From positions 1 through 63,821 of the forward strand of contig JANWWA010000017.1 of NCBI GenBank assembly GCA_025056565.1: a stretch of DNA of 63,821 nt. Reading direction: 5' to 3'. Position 1 is the stretch's first letter; each line of letters begins with the position of its first letter. Shown here one piece after another: positions 35,301 through 44,357 of this stretch. Both the position numbers and the translations under genes were made by a program. The notes beneath the pieces were generated by a model that saw nothing but the letters and a program-made list of their open reading frames with translations, ran no database searches and had not been told where the DNA came from. This DNA comes from Chloroherpetonaceae bacterium. Its GTDB lineage: Bacteria; Bacteroidota; Chlorobiia; Chlorobiales; Thermochlorobacteraceae.

Positions 35301-36209
35301 ATGACAATGAGAACCTACAAGTTCAAACACATTGACGCTTTCACTGACCGTGCCTACACAGGCAACCCTGCCGCAGTGATTATGCATGCCGAAGGGCTCA
35401 CAGACGAAGAGATGCATCTGCTGGCGCGCGAACTCAATCTCTCTGAGACGGCTTTCGTGATTCCACCTAAAGATGGCTCCTACGACTTAGAACTGCGCTG
35501 GATGACCCCTACTACCGAAGTAGACTTATGCGGCCATGCTACGGTCGCTGCCTTTCACGCCTTGGCAGAAGTAAAACTCTACGATTTAGGGCATGAAGGC
35601 GAACGCACCTTGCGTGTGAAAACCCGCAGCGGCATTCTCCCCATTCGCGTGCAGCAGCAGAACGGCACCGTGCGCGTTACAATGGGCTTGCCTTTGCCCA
35701 CTTTCACACCTTACAAAGGTCAAAAGTTTGAGCTTTGCCAAGCCTTTTCTGTACCCACTGAACTACTTGACCACTCTCTGCCTGTTTGGCTTGCTAACAA
35801 TGGTTATATCTTCATTCCTTTCGTGAACCGCGAGCCACTCCTGAAGATGAAACCCAGCTTTACTGACCTTAGAAACCTCTCGCAAAAGCATAATATCACG
35901 GGTTTCTGTGTCTTTACGACCGACACAAAGTATGCAACCAGCGCTGCACACTCACGCTTTTTTGCGCCCGCTCTTGGCATCAATGAAGACCCCGTTACTG
36001 GCTCAGCACAAGGTCCACTGGCAGTCTATCTTTATCAAAACGGTCGCATCAAGGGTGAAGGACGCATTCCCGTAACCTTAGAACAAGGCTATGAAATGGG
36101 TCGCGGCGGACGTGTCTGGGCAGAAATTGAGGTCGAGAACGGTGCTGTCCAGCAGCTCTGGATTAGTGGCTACGCCGTTACCGTAATGAATGGGGAACTC
36201 TACATCTAA
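35301..36209 (+). CDS. PhzF-family isomerase
   Basis: A 302-residue two-lobed diaminopimelate-epimerase-fold protein. HIDAFTDRAYTGNPAAVIMH begins it; the catalytic Glu lies in LNLSETAFVI (~residue 47); TTEVDLCGHATVAAFHAL and NEDPVTGSAQGPLAVYL are the signature of PhzF/YddE. Members catalyse isomerisations of small metabolites, PhzF itself acting on dihydro-hydroxyanthranilate; here no phenazine genes are nearby, so the substrate is unknown. ATG 35301 or 35307. Typical length. Confidence 0.92.
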   Translation: MTMRTYKFKHIDAFTDRAYTGNPAAVIMHAEGLTDEEMHLLARELNLSETAFVIPPKDGSYDLELRWMTPTTEVDLCGHATVAAFHALAEVKLYDLGHEGERTLRVKTRSGILPIRVQQQNGTVRVTMGLPLPTFTPYKGQKFELCQAFSVPTELLDHSLPVWLANNGYIFIPFVNREPLLKMKPSFTDLRNLSQKHNITGFCVFTTDTKYATSAAHSRFFAPALGINEDPVTGSAQGPLAVYLYQNGRIKGEGRIPVTLEQGYEMGRGGRVWAEIEVENGAVQQLWISGYAVTVMNGELYI

Positions 36210-36265
36210 ACCCAGCTTTTCTCCAGTGCAAGGTGTGACCTAATCATCTATTAAGTGTATGCACT

Positions 36266-37657
36266 ATGCGTAGGTGCATTATTTTGCTTGGCATTGTGGC
36301 GGCAGGCTGCACAGAGTTGATTTTTGCACAAACTCAGCTTGCTATTTCGCCAGAACTTTATAAGCAACGGCGATTGCACTTTATTGCGCAAATGCCAGAT
36401 AGCTCTCTGGCACTGTTTTTTGCTGCTGAACCTAAGACACGTATCAATGACACCTACTACCCCTACCGGCAAGACAATGCGCTATTCTACCTCTCTGGTT
36501 GCCCAGAGCCATTTTCAGTGCTCATTCTTTTCAAATCACCTGTCGTGGTCGGGCAGCAAATGACGCGTGAGGTGCTCTTCGTGCAACCACGCGACCCCAG
36601 CGAGGAAATCTGGACAGGGCGCCGACTTGGTGCAGCAGGGGCTCGCCAGACCCTTCAAGTTGAGGTGACGGAGACGATAGATAAACTCGAGGAATTTTTG
36701 ACACGCTTTGCAAAGGAGCAGCGCACGGCATTTACGACTGTGCTCTTTCCAAATACTCACCTGCGTAACCGCTCTGCCATTCCTACTGCACAGCTTTCGA
36801 CTGAGCAGCTTTTCAAGCAGGCCGGGTTTATTGTGCAGAGTGCTTTGCCGATTTTAGCCAAGATGCGCGTTACCAAATCGCCCGAAGAAATACGCCTCAT
36901 TCAGAAAGCTACGGATATCACGGTTGCGGCACACCTGCAAGCGATCATGTCGTGCGAACCTGATATGTATGAGTATGAGCTGGCTGCAGTCGCCGAGTAC
37001 GTCTTCAAAAGGATGGGCTGTGCTTACACGGCCTATCCAAGCATCGTTGGTTCTGGCGAAAACAGCGTGATTTTGCATTACGATGCGGTGCGCAAAAAAA
37101 TGCGGAGCGGCGAACTCGTGGTGATGGATATGGCTGGTGAATATGAAGGTTATGCATCAGATGTGACGCGCACTATTCCTGTCAGCGGCAAGTTCAGTCC
37201 TGAACAGCGTGCCATCTATGAGTTGGTTTTGAAGGCGCAAGAGGCGGCTATTGCAGAATGCAGAGCAGGCAACCCTTTTCATGCGCCGCATCTTAAAGCC
37301 GTTGAGGTGATTGCAGACGGTTTATTGAAACTGGGCATCATTCAAGACCGCAGAGACTACAGGCGTTACTTTATGCACGGTTCCAGTCACCATGTTGGCT
37401 TAGATGTGCATGACCCCAGTTTCGGCACGCTCGGTGAAAATCAAGTTATCACCGTAGAACCGGGCATCTACATTGCGGAGGGGTCGCTCTGCGATAGGAA
37501 GTGGTGGAATATCGGTGTGCGCATTGAAGATGTCGTACTTATTACCAAAGATGGGCCGCGTGTGCTTTCGGCAGCATTGCCCAAAAACCCCGATGCGATT
37601 GAAACCTTGATGCAACAGAGAGGTTTGGGTAATCTTGCGCTGCCTACTTCGCCTTAG
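36266..37657 (+). CDS. Exported Xaa-Pro aminopeptidase (M24B)
   Basis: A 463-residue metallopeptidase with an N-terminal signal (MRRCIILLGIVAAGCTELIF; AAGC could be a weak lipobox, or cleavage after FAQ). The aminopeptidase-P N-terminal domain (~20-190) precedes the pita-bread domain (~205-445) with metal ligands in VVMDMAGEYEGYASDVTRT, GSSHHVGLDVHDP, VEPGIYI and GVRIEDVVLIT. It removes N-terminal residues preceding proline, here outside the cytoplasm. It stands alone. Confidence 0.93.
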   Translation: MRRCIILLGIVAAGCTELIFAQTQLAISPELYKQRRLHFIAQMPDSSLALFFAAEPKTRINDTYYPYRQDNALFYLSGCPEPFSVLILFKSPVVVGQQMTREVLFVQPRDPSEEIWTGRRLGAAGARQTLQVEVTETIDKLEEFLTRFAKEQRTAFTTVLFPNTHLRNRSAIPTAQLSTEQLFKQAGFIVQSALPILAKMRVTKSPEEIRLIQKATDITVAAHLQAIMSCEPDMYEYELAAVAEYVFKRMGCAYTAYPSIVGSGENSVILHYDAVRKKMRSGELVVMDMAGEYEGYASDVTRTIPVSGKFSPEQRAIYELVLKAQEAAIAECRAGNPFHAPHLKAVEVIADGLLKLGIIQDRRDYRRYFMHGSSHHVGLDVHDPSFGTLGENQVITVEPGIYIAEGSLCDRKWWNIGVRIEDVVLITKDGPRVLSAALPKNPDAIETLMQQRGLGNLALPTSP

Positions 37658-37764
37658 TGCTTGGCAGCTTGCCACGCTGCTATCCCCCGATTGGCAGCAC
37701 CAGAATTTTTGCGATATTAGGCTCAGCCCATAGCACTTAGGGGTTATTGCGATGAAGAGCGAAG

Positions 37765-38217
37765 ATGGATTGGCTGAATCGTCTCTCCACACGATTAGGG
37801 TTACTGCGTGCCGAGGTCTTGATGGTGAGCGGAGCGTTGCTGCTTTTCATAGCAGGAGTAACGCTCAAATTTTTTTGGGGCTACGCAGAGCGAGCAGAAC
37901 TGGTTGAGAAAGCACAAACGGAACTCTTGCTTGGCAATGAACCTGATAGCTTGTTAGCCGCTGAGGCGCAGCTTTACGAGCAAAGCCAGACAGATACGGT
38001 CCGACATGCAGCGCCCCAAAGAAAGCTCAACTTCAACACAGCGACTCAGGAAGAGTTGGAAGCCTTGCCAGATATTGGTGCTGTGCTCGCAGATCGGCTC
38101 ATACGTTTTCGTGCATACAAGGGTGGCAAATTGCATTCGCTCGATGAGCTTTTGGAGGTGAAAGGCATTACACCTGCTCGACTGCGCACGCTTAAAGCGC
38201 ACTTAACTCTGGAATAA
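37765..38217 (+). CDS. ComEA-like helix-hairpin-helix protein with membrane anchor
   Basis: A 150-residue protein. One N-terminal transmembrane helix (~residues 22-40, LMVSGALLLFIAGVTLKFFW), a variable Glu/Ala-rich linker, and a C-terminal HhH DNA-binding module: KLNFNTATQEELEALPDIGA, then LHSLDELLEVKGITPARLRT. ComEA-type proteins bind DNA outside the membrane during transformation. It is followed 13 nt downstream by a PilM-like protein, which fits a pilus/competence role. Confidence 0.85.
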   Translation: MDWLNRLSTRLGLLRAEVLMVSGALLLFIAGVTLKFFWGYAERAELVEKAQTELLLGNEPDSLLAAEAQLYEQSQTDTVRHAAPQRKLNFNTATQEELEALPDIGAVLADRLIRFRAYKGGKLHSLDELLEVKGITPARLRTLKAHLTLE

Positions 38218-38230
38218 AGCCAATTGTTCA

Positions 38231-39097
38231 ATGTCCCAAATTGGAATTTCCTTCGAGAAAACGGCAATTTGCCTTGCACTCGTCAATCGTGGCGAGAGTG
38301 GGTGGTATCATGTGCAGGAGTGTAGTGAATTAGCATTCAACGCCGACCTTTATGCAGACCTACTTGACAAAGGTCACCCCAAGTTGGTCTCTGAGGTTAC
38401 GCAGAAACTCACGCAACTTTTAACCAAACTCTCGCCCCAGAAAGTTGCAGTTTGCTTAAATCTGACTGGCATCAAAGCCCTACCCATCCAGTTAGAAAAG
38501 CAGTTAGATGCTGAGATTTTTGAAGAAGAGTGCCGCCACGAAGCTGCGCTCTTTCTGCGTGAGCCTGACAACTATGTTTGGCAATCTGTGCAAGTTAGCA
38601 GTGCGCAGCCCGATCGCTTCGATCGCTATGTGCTGCTATTTATGCCCGCACGGTACTTAACTCGCCTGAAGGTCTTGCTGTTGCCTACGCGCAAAGCCAT
38701 CAACCTGATTGATGTAGCTCACATCTCGTTGCATCACTTGCAGCTTAATCCTCAAACGCGTGCTGCGATTCTTGAACTGGAGCCGAATTATGTGGCGCTT
38801 AGCACAATGCTCATGCCGAATTTCGAGACCTTTTCTTTCACTCCGCTGAACGCCGATACAGACCTTGCTTATTTTGCGCTTTCAGCGATTCAGCAACTGC
38901 CCTCACCCTGCCCGATTAGCGTGGTTGGGAGCGCCGCCACTCAAGAGACAATTTCATTCATTGCCCAAGCAACTGGTTTAACCATCTTGCACGCCAGTTT
39001 GCCTAAAAATTTTGTAGTGAGTGCACAAGTCGGCGAGCCTGAAACGTATCTGAAAGCAATTAGCTGCGCAGTAAAAGCCATGAGTTTACCATCTTAG
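38231..39097 (+). CDS. Hypothetical protein, possible PilM-like (ASKHA-fold) pseudo-ATPase
   Basis: A 288-residue protein of uncertain identity. IGISFEKTAICLALVNRG at residues ~4-21 resembles an actin-like phosphate-1 strand pair; AAILELEPNYVALSTML near 178 sits where a phosphate-2 motif would be, and PCPISVVGSAATQETISF near 228 resembles the adenosine motif. The middle (QLEKQLDAEIFEEECRHEAA) resembles the PilM/GspL inner region. Key Asp/Gly residues are missing, so it may bind partners rather than ATP. Located directly downstream of the ComEA-like gene (13 nt), consistent with a pilus or competence assembly role. This remains an inference. Confidence 0.55.
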   Translation: MSQIGISFEKTAICLALVNRGESGWYHVQECSELAFNADLYADLLDKGHPKLVSEVTQKLTQLLTKLSPQKVAVCLNLTGIKALPIQLEKQLDAEIFEEECRHEAALFLREPDNYVWQSVQVSSAQPDRFDRYVLLFMPARYLTRLKVLLLPTRKAINLIDVAHISLHHLQLNPQTRAAILELEPNYVALSTMLMPNFETFSFTPLNADTDLAYFALSAIQQLPSPCPISVVGSAATQETISFIAQATGLTILHASLPKNFVVSAQVGEPETYLKAISCAVKAMSLPS

Positions 39098-39119
39098 GCG
39101 CGTTGCCCCTTGTTACTCT

Positions 39120-39179
39120 TCACCTTCTCTTTGCAAAGGAGAGGGAAACAATTCCGATGCGGTCGGAATCAGACGGTGA
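39120..39179. repeat. Nested hairpin (REP-like) element
   Basis: An outer TCACC / GGTGA stem (39120-39124 and 39175-39179) encloses two hairpins: a CTCTTTG-centred one (about 39126-39143, TCTCTTTGCAAAGGAGA with one bulge) and a perfect ATTCCGA (39151-39157) / TCGGAAT (39163-39169) stem with 5-nt loop. The layout suggests a three-way junction. It lies in the 275-nt gap between the PilM-like gene and the kinase, which holds no convincing gene. Confidence 0.55.
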
Positions 39180-39372
39180 GGCTAGCGAGACTACACAAGT
39201 GCTGAAACATTGCATTAAGCCGACGTGCCGACGAATTTGTCAGCACTACCTCAGTGCGGTTGAAGTGGCGATTGAATTAAACCGCACACACCTTACATTC
39301 TTTTTCCTTTCTGAGGGGGCAAGTAAATTCAGCCAGTTCGTGCTTTTTTGAAGTCGAGGTTATTTTTAGGCT

Positions 39373-40896
39373 ATGCCTACAATTGGAATTGTTGCGCACC
39401 TGTCACCACGCGTCTCATTCTTGATGCGTATTATTGGCTCGCAGTCGATGAAAGCCGAGCTTTTTACACCCGATTTTATTGATGCAATTGACCAAGACAT
39501 TGATTTGCTGTATGTAGAGGTGCTTGATGATGAAACAGGGCTTTCTCTTATTGAACTGCTGCACGACAAGTTCTGGGCCACACCAATTGTGGGATTCTCC
39601 AATCACTCTCGCATTGACTTTGCGATTAAAGTATTTCGGGCTGGCGCAAGCGATATGCTCATTTTTTCAAACGATGTAGCCAAAGATAGCATTGAGACAG
39701 CGGATTCATTGCATCGTGCGCTGCGCCTTCGTCAGAAATTGCTTCTGCGCCAGTCCCTACTGGCTACTTCTTCTGCTAAGGAGCTGGTTCGCCCTTCCAC
39801 ATTGCGCCCACATGGCTTTATCTACCAACTGCCACAACCTATAATTGTGCTTGATAAGCACCTTGCGATTCTTTCTATGAATCACGGCGCTGAAGATCTC
39901 ATTGGACTTGACGAGAAGAACGCCATTGGCAAAGATCTGTCGCTTTTCTTTAGCATCTCCCCTGAAGAGCGTGAAAGAATCCTTGCTGGTCACAGTTTTC
40001 GAAGCGAAATGCTGGTGCAGCACGGCGATGAAACCAAAACGATGGGCTACTCCATTTCGCCACGTGTGATGGATAATGGAGAATTAGATGGCGCTGTAAT
40101 GATTTTCAAGGATATTACCGAAGACCGCCGCCGTCGTCAGCAGGCTGAAAAAGCTGAGAAAATGCAGACGCTTGGCGAGATTGCTGCAGCAATTTCACAC
40201 GAGGTGAAAAATCCACTGGCAGGCATTAAGTCAATGGTGCAAGCCGTAATGCTTGACTTAGACCCTGACTCTGAGCCCTATCAATACCTCAAGCGCATCT
40301 CACAAGAAGTCGATCGCATCAATCACTTCATTGAAAACACCTTTGCGTTTGCTCGTCATCGCCGTCCACGCATCATTCGCAGCTCTATTACTGAAATTTT
40401 AGAATCGGTGATTTCACTGCTTGCTGAAAATTGCAAGCGCTCACAAATTGAGGTGATTCGCGATTATGCCGAAGACTTGCCCACCCTGCGCATCGACCCT
40501 GAGCAAATTCGGCAGGTGTTTTTGAACATTATGCTCAATGCAATTGAGGCTACTGAGCAAAGCCCTATTGGGAAGCGCTGGATTCACATTACAGTTCGCC
40601 CCACTATGCTTAAACAAGGCAGCGATACGGTGCGCTACTTAGACATCCAATTTCACGACTCAGGTCCAGGCGTGCCAGAATCCGTGCTTGCCAAAATTTT
40701 TGACCCATTTTTCACTACAAAGCCAAATGGCACAGGACTTGGGTTAGCGATTTGTTTCAAAATTGTCAGTGAACACGGCGGTCGCATTGAAGTGAGCAAT
40801 TCTGCAGAAGGCGGAGCGATTGTGTCGGTAAAGTTGCCATTGGTCTTCAAAACTACCTTTGAGCAATCGCCAGTTGTAGAGGCAGTTCAGCCCTAA
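39373..40896 (+). CDS. PAS-domain sensor histidine kinase with degenerate N-terminal receiver (NtrB-like)
   Basis: A 507-residue soluble kinase. Residues 1-105 look like a receiver domain (TIGIVAHLSPRVSFLMRIIG, then FAIKVFRAGASDMLIF), but the phosphoacceptor position reads LLYVEVLDDETG, without a usable Asp. A PAS domain (~145-260, YQLPQPIIVLDKHLAILSMN) is followed by HisKA with His in AAISHEVKNPLAGIKSMVQA, and HATPase_c with N box VFLNIMLNAIEATEQ, G1 FHDSGPGV and G2 KPNGTGLGLAICFKI. No membrane segment is seen. The partner response regulator is not adjacent. It overlaps the downstream minus-strand gene by 4 nt. Confidence 0.92.
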   Translation: MPTIGIVAHLSPRVSFLMRIIGSQSMKAELFTPDFIDAIDQDIDLLYVEVLDDETGLSLIELLHDKFWATPIVGFSNHSRIDFAIKVFRAGASDMLIFSNDVAKDSIETADSLHRALRLRQKLLLRQSLLATSSAKELVRPSTLRPHGFIYQLPQPIIVLDKHLAILSMNHGAEDLIGLDEKNAIGKDLSLFFSISPEERERILAGHSFRSEMLVQHGDETKTMGYSISPRVMDNGELDGAVMIFKDITEDRRRRQQAEKAEKMQTLGEIAAAISHEVKNPLAGIKSMVQAVMLDLDPDSEPYQYLKRISQEVDRINHFIENTFAFARHRRPRIIRSSITEILESVISLLAENCKRSQIEVIRDYAEDLPTLRIDPEQIRQVFLNIMLNAIEATEQSPIGKRWIHITVRPTMLKQGSDTVRYLDIQFHDSGPGVPESVLAKIFDPFFTTKPNGTGLGLAICFKIVSEHGGRIEVSNSAEGGAIVSVKLPLVFKTTFEQSPVVEAVQP

Positions 40897-41906
40897 ATGC
40901 GAGTAGTGTAGCGGATTAGCGATACAGCTTTCTCTACGATTTCGGCGGCTGGCATCAGCGCCAGACACTTTGGCACGCCAAATTTGCATGTGGTTGAGAT
41001 GCATGGCGCACACGGTAAGCCTTGCACTCGCACCCCTACCGCTCCTTCTTGATGATACGGTGCGGTGTTGCGTTCATTACCTGCTCCATAGAGCACCACA
41101 GTAGGCGTGCCCACTGCATTTGCTAAATGCGCTGTGCCTGAGTCCGTTGAAATGACAAGACTTACGGCGGCTAAAACGCCTGCTAATGTTTTGACTGATG
41201 TCCGTCCTGCCAAATTTACCACACGCTTCGGCTCAGGAAGTTGCTGGCAAAATTTTTCTGTGTAAGTCTGTTCTTTCGGCGAGCCCGTTAAGACCAATAC
41301 CGCTTCTGGCAATTGTCGCAAAAGTTCTGTTGCAATCTCTACCCCTTTCTCTATTGGCACTACTTTCGATGGACTTTCTGAATTGAGATTGAGCGCAATC
41401 TTCGGCTTCAGTGCAAATTCAGTCAGCAAGGTATCGCTGGGTGGCACCAGCTTTACGCAGAGCGGCTCAATCGGCTTACTTACAAACGGCGACAGCAGAT
41501 GTGCATACTCTTCGCTGCGGTGCTTATTGGTAGGCTTGCGGAGCGCATCGGTTAGTAGCGCCCTGCGTTGATTGGCACAAAACCCTACGCGACGCTTTGC
41601 GCGGCTGAAGACCCCCATCAAGGCTGCCGAGAATGAATCAGGGAGCGAGAAATACACATCGACATCGTGAAAGCCAGATGCAAAGCGGTATAGACCCCGC
41701 ACCCCACGATAGGTTTGCTTGGAGAAGCGATGAATCTGTGAGATAGCTGGCACAAGCTCCAGCAAATCTGCAATTTCTGCCTTCGCAATCGCTTCAATGC
41801 GCGCTTCAGGGAAGACTTCAGGCAGCTTGTGCAAAAAGCCAAGGCTCATTACCAAATCGCCCAGCCAGTTGGGCGTGCGCACCAAAATTTTCTTCGGCGC
41901 ATTCAT
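40893..41906 (-). CDS. Glycosyltransferase family 9 (heptosyltransferase-like) 1
   Basis: A 337-residue GT-B enzyme of the ADP-heptose:LPS heptosyltransferase type. It opens KKILVRTPNWLGDLVMSLGF, the WaaF-like start with the conserved Asp, and contains VVNLAGRTSVKTLAGVLAAV, SLVISTDSGTAHLANAVGTP and VVLYGAGN. Of the three GT9 genes in this block it looks most like WaaF. Last gene of the minus-strand run beginning with the ABC transporter; 3 nt separate it from the next. It ends over the kinase stop. Confidence 0.9.
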   Translation of the reverse strand: MNAPKKILVRTPNWLGDLVMSLGFLHKLPEVFPEARIEAIAKAEIADLLELVPAISQIHRFSKQTYRGVRGLYRFASGFHDVDVYFSLPDSFSAALMGVFSRAKRRVGFCANQRRALLTDALRKPTNKHRSEEYAHLLSPFVSKPIEPLCVKLVPPSDTLLTEFALKPKIALNLNSESPSKVVPIEKGVEIATELLRQLPEAVLVLTGSPKEQTYTEKFCQQLPEPKRVVNLAGRTSVKTLAGVLAAVSLVISTDSGTAHLANAVGTPTVVLYGAGNERNTAPYHQEGAVGVRVQGLPCAPCISTTCKFGVPKCLALMPAAEIVEKAVSLIRYTTRI

Positions 41907-41908
41907 TT

Positions 41909-43282
41909 CTACAAGATTGGCTGTATGTCTTGCGTCTCGAGCCTTCGCGCCTGCTTTTTGCAGAGCTGTGTTTCCTCGCAGAGCTTCTCAATAGCGTCTG
42001 AGACGCGCACAATTGGGATTTGGTTAATGCTGCCTTCGTTAGGACTGAGCAGCAGGGCAAACGGTGATTGATACGGATACCACTCTGCAATGCTGCGCAG
42101 CGTTGCATACAGTCCAACAACAGGTACACCTGCAGCCGACGCAATGTGGACAGTTGCCGTATCAGGCGTCAGCACAAACTTCGCACCTGAGATTGCCGCC
42201 GCAGCCGAGAGCAGTGGCAGCATTAGTGCTTGGCAGCGTGCATTCCGCACGGTTTCAACAACAGTTTGCACCACTTGCTTTTCAGCAGGCGCACCTGTTA
42301 CGAACACAAACCAGTCTGGAAATCGACGCAGCAGCATTTGACAGGCTTCTACGACGCGCTCTTTTGCCCAAGCACAGTCGGGCTTGAAGCGAGAAGCAGC
42401 CACATTGACCACGCAATATGGGTTGCCAGCGTGTCTGGGCAGATTTTCCAGCGAGCCTGTCTTTAGAAAAAGATTCTCTTTCGGCGGCATAAACTCTAAG
42501 CCCTCACGGTGGGCAATTTCATCTATCGCATCAAAATCGCATTCGTTTAGCGACAGGTAGGTCTGTGTATCCGCTTCATGGGTTGGCCTAACTGGTTCAA
42601 TTGCATTCATCACGGCGCGCAGCATCGTGCGTCCCCAATGTTCCTCGAAGGCAATCATCGGCGTTTGGTAATCGAACACCAGCCCATAAATCGCTGCACG
42701 TTTGTCGTGCTCAATAGCAATTTTTTTTGCTTCTCTTGAAATCAGTGTAGCAAGCACAGCAGCTTTTGCGGAGCGAATATGCCCCGTAGCCACAATCACA
42801 TCGTATTGGTTTTGGCGTGCGCACTGAATTGCCTTGCGCCATGAAGGCCAGTCAAAACTCTTGTCAGGGTGAATTGGGAAGGCTGCACGCACTTGCACAT
42901 CGCTGCACGCAAGTGAGTGATTGGCATGAGAGCTAATCATATCAATCTCAATATGTGGCAAGGCTGCTTTCAGCCAGCGCAAGATGGGTGTTGCGCAGAT
43001 GTAGTCGCCAATTTTGTCGTATCGAAAAACCAGAATGCGTCTCAGGTCTGCGCCGTTTATTTTCTCAGTAGGTGGTTGCCAGTGCCATTTTCCGCTCAGC
43101 AGTGCAAAAAAGAGATGGCGTAGGCGGTCGGAGGGCGTATCTGGCACATTGCGCGGCCTTGCTCGGTTGGCTGCTTGCCACTCTGCAATATCCCAACGCG
43201 CATAGCGCTGGTAGTCCAAAAAGGAGTAGCGTGGATTAAAGGCAGGGTGATTGCGGCGTGTAAAAATTGGCACATCAACCAT
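41909..43282 (-). CDS. Glycosyltransferase family 9 (heptosyltransferase-like) 2
   Basis: A 457-residue GT9 protein, longer than the usual ~340 because of an N-terminal extension of ~85 residues (NHPAFNPRYSFLDYQRYARW) before the core start RILVFRYDKIGDYICATPIL. Core motifs: MISSHANHSLACSDVQVRAA, FVVNVAAS-type CVVNVAASRFKPDCAW, and AKFVLTPDTATVHIASAAGV followed by PVVGLYA. The start overlaps the third GT9 gene by 8 nt, implying translational coupling. Acceptor unknown. Confidence 0.87.
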   Translation of the reverse strand: MVDVPIFTRRNHPAFNPRYSFLDYQRYARWDIAEWQAANRARPRNVPDTPSDRLRHLFFALLSGKWHWQPPTEKINGADLRRILVFRYDKIGDYICATPILRWLKAALPHIEIDMISSHANHSLACSDVQVRAAFPIHPDKSFDWPSWRKAIQCARQNQYDVIVATGHIRSAKAAVLATLISREAKKIAIEHDKRAAIYGLVFDYQTPMIAFEEHWGRTMLRAVMNAIEPVRPTHEADTQTYLSLNECDFDAIDEIAHREGLEFMPPKENLFLKTGSLENLPRHAGNPYCVVNVAASRFKPDCAWAKERVVEACQMLLRRFPDWFVFVTGAPAEKQVVQTVVETVRNARCQALMLPLLSAAAAISGAKFVLTPDTATVHIASAAGVPVVGLYATLRSIAEWYPYQSPFALLLSPNEGSINQIPIVRVSDAIEKLCEETQLCKKQARRLETQDIQPIL

Positions 43283-44357
43283 AGACGGACTGCATCTGTT
43301 CTTGCCAGAGTGATTCGGTTGCTTCTAGCACGGCTTCAACGCCGATAGCTTGGATTGAGTCGGCACGGGTTTCCAAAGCACGATGCGGTGCGCGGTATGG
43401 TAGCCAGACCATCGGTAGGCCTTCTGCACGAGAGTATAGCACCACTTGCGGCACTTTCCATGCAGCTGCAATATGCACAATTGCGGTATCGGGCGAAAGC
43501 AGTGCATCACACTGCACCAGCATTGCTGCAAATTCGTCGAGCGTTGGCACAATCGGGGCAAGGCGGCTATTGGTGGCCGCAGCAATCTGCTCAGCTTCCT
43601 GCCTATCCAAGTGATGCGCAAACACGACTACTTCGACTTCACTATGCTGCGCCTTAAATGCGCTGATAAACCTGATGAAATTGTCTTTGCCCCAATACCG
43701 CCATCGGTCGCCAGCTGAAATGTTAATTCCAAAGCGATAGCGTGCCAACTTCTCACCCAATCGCTGACGAGCATGCTCCAGCAAATGCGGCGACAGTGGA
43801 TACTCCAACTCCAGCGACTCTTGGTTTGGGTCAATGCCGAATGGCAGCAGCAGCTGTGCCAGACGCTCAACAATGTGCGTGCAGTTGCGGTCGAGCATCG
43901 GCACAAGGTAGGTGTAGCTGGCTGCATTTGATTTTTCAATGCCTACTGCGGACACATCAAGCAGCTTGATCAGCACCGATGAGGTAGCGGAGGCATTATC
44001 CATTAAGTCGACTACAGCATGGTAGCGTGCTGCACGCAATTGGCGAACCAGCCATAGACTTTTTAGTGCTGACTTTTCATACTGCCAACATTGGTTTGCG
44101 TAGCGCCGCACGTGTGGTGCTAAGGCGAAGTTATGCTTGCTCAGCAAGACATCAATTTGCATCTCTGGGAAATGCGTTCTCAGCACGCGCAGCAAGGGGA
44201 GTGAGATAATTGCGTCGCCTAATTTGTCGTGGCGCAATAGCAAAATGCGGCTATTTGGCGCAAAGAGTGGCACGGGCACGCGAACATAGACAGGTAGTCT
44301 ATTTCCTGAACGCACCAGCCAGTTCCGCAGATAGCGCTCGAGGGATTTAAGTGGCAT
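43275..44357 (-). CDS. Glycosyltransferase family 9 (heptosyltransferase-like) 3
   Basis: A 360-residue GT9 protein. SRILLLRHDKLGDAIISLPL is the family start; later blocks include RFGINISAGDRWRYWGKDNF and LVQCDALLSPDTAIVHIAAA, VPQVVLYSRAEG. ATG at 44357 (MPLKSLERYL) is preferred over a GTG 9 nt upstream; it overlaps the ABC transporter stop by 11 nt. Three GT9 genes and an MsbA-like exporter in one run point to lipopolysaccharide core or a comparable glycolipid. Confidence 0.87.
   Translation of the reverse strand: MPLKSLERYLRNWLVRSGNRLPVYVRVPVPLFAPNSRILLLRHDKLGDAIISLPLLRVLRTHFPEMQIDVLLSKHNFALAPHVRRYANQCWQYEKSALKSLWLVRQLRAARYHAVVDLMDNASATSSVLIKLLDVSAVGIEKSNAASYTYLVPMLDRNCTHIVERLAQLLLPFGIDPNQESLELEYPLSPHLLEHARQRLGEKLARYRFGINISAGDRWRYWGKDNFIRFISAFKAQHSEVEVVVFAHHLDRQEAEQIAAATNSRLAPIVPTLDEFAAMLVQCDALLSPDTAIVHIAAAWKVPQVVLYSRAEGLPMVWLPYRAPHRALETRADSIQAIGVEAVLEATESLWQEQMQSVYG

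Noticed and set aside
39103-39351. 82-codon ORF overlapping the nested hairpin element
   Set aside because: It runs through the palindromic repeat, has no start context or recognisable domain, and its composition is unlike a protein-coding sequence; the repeat explains the stretch.
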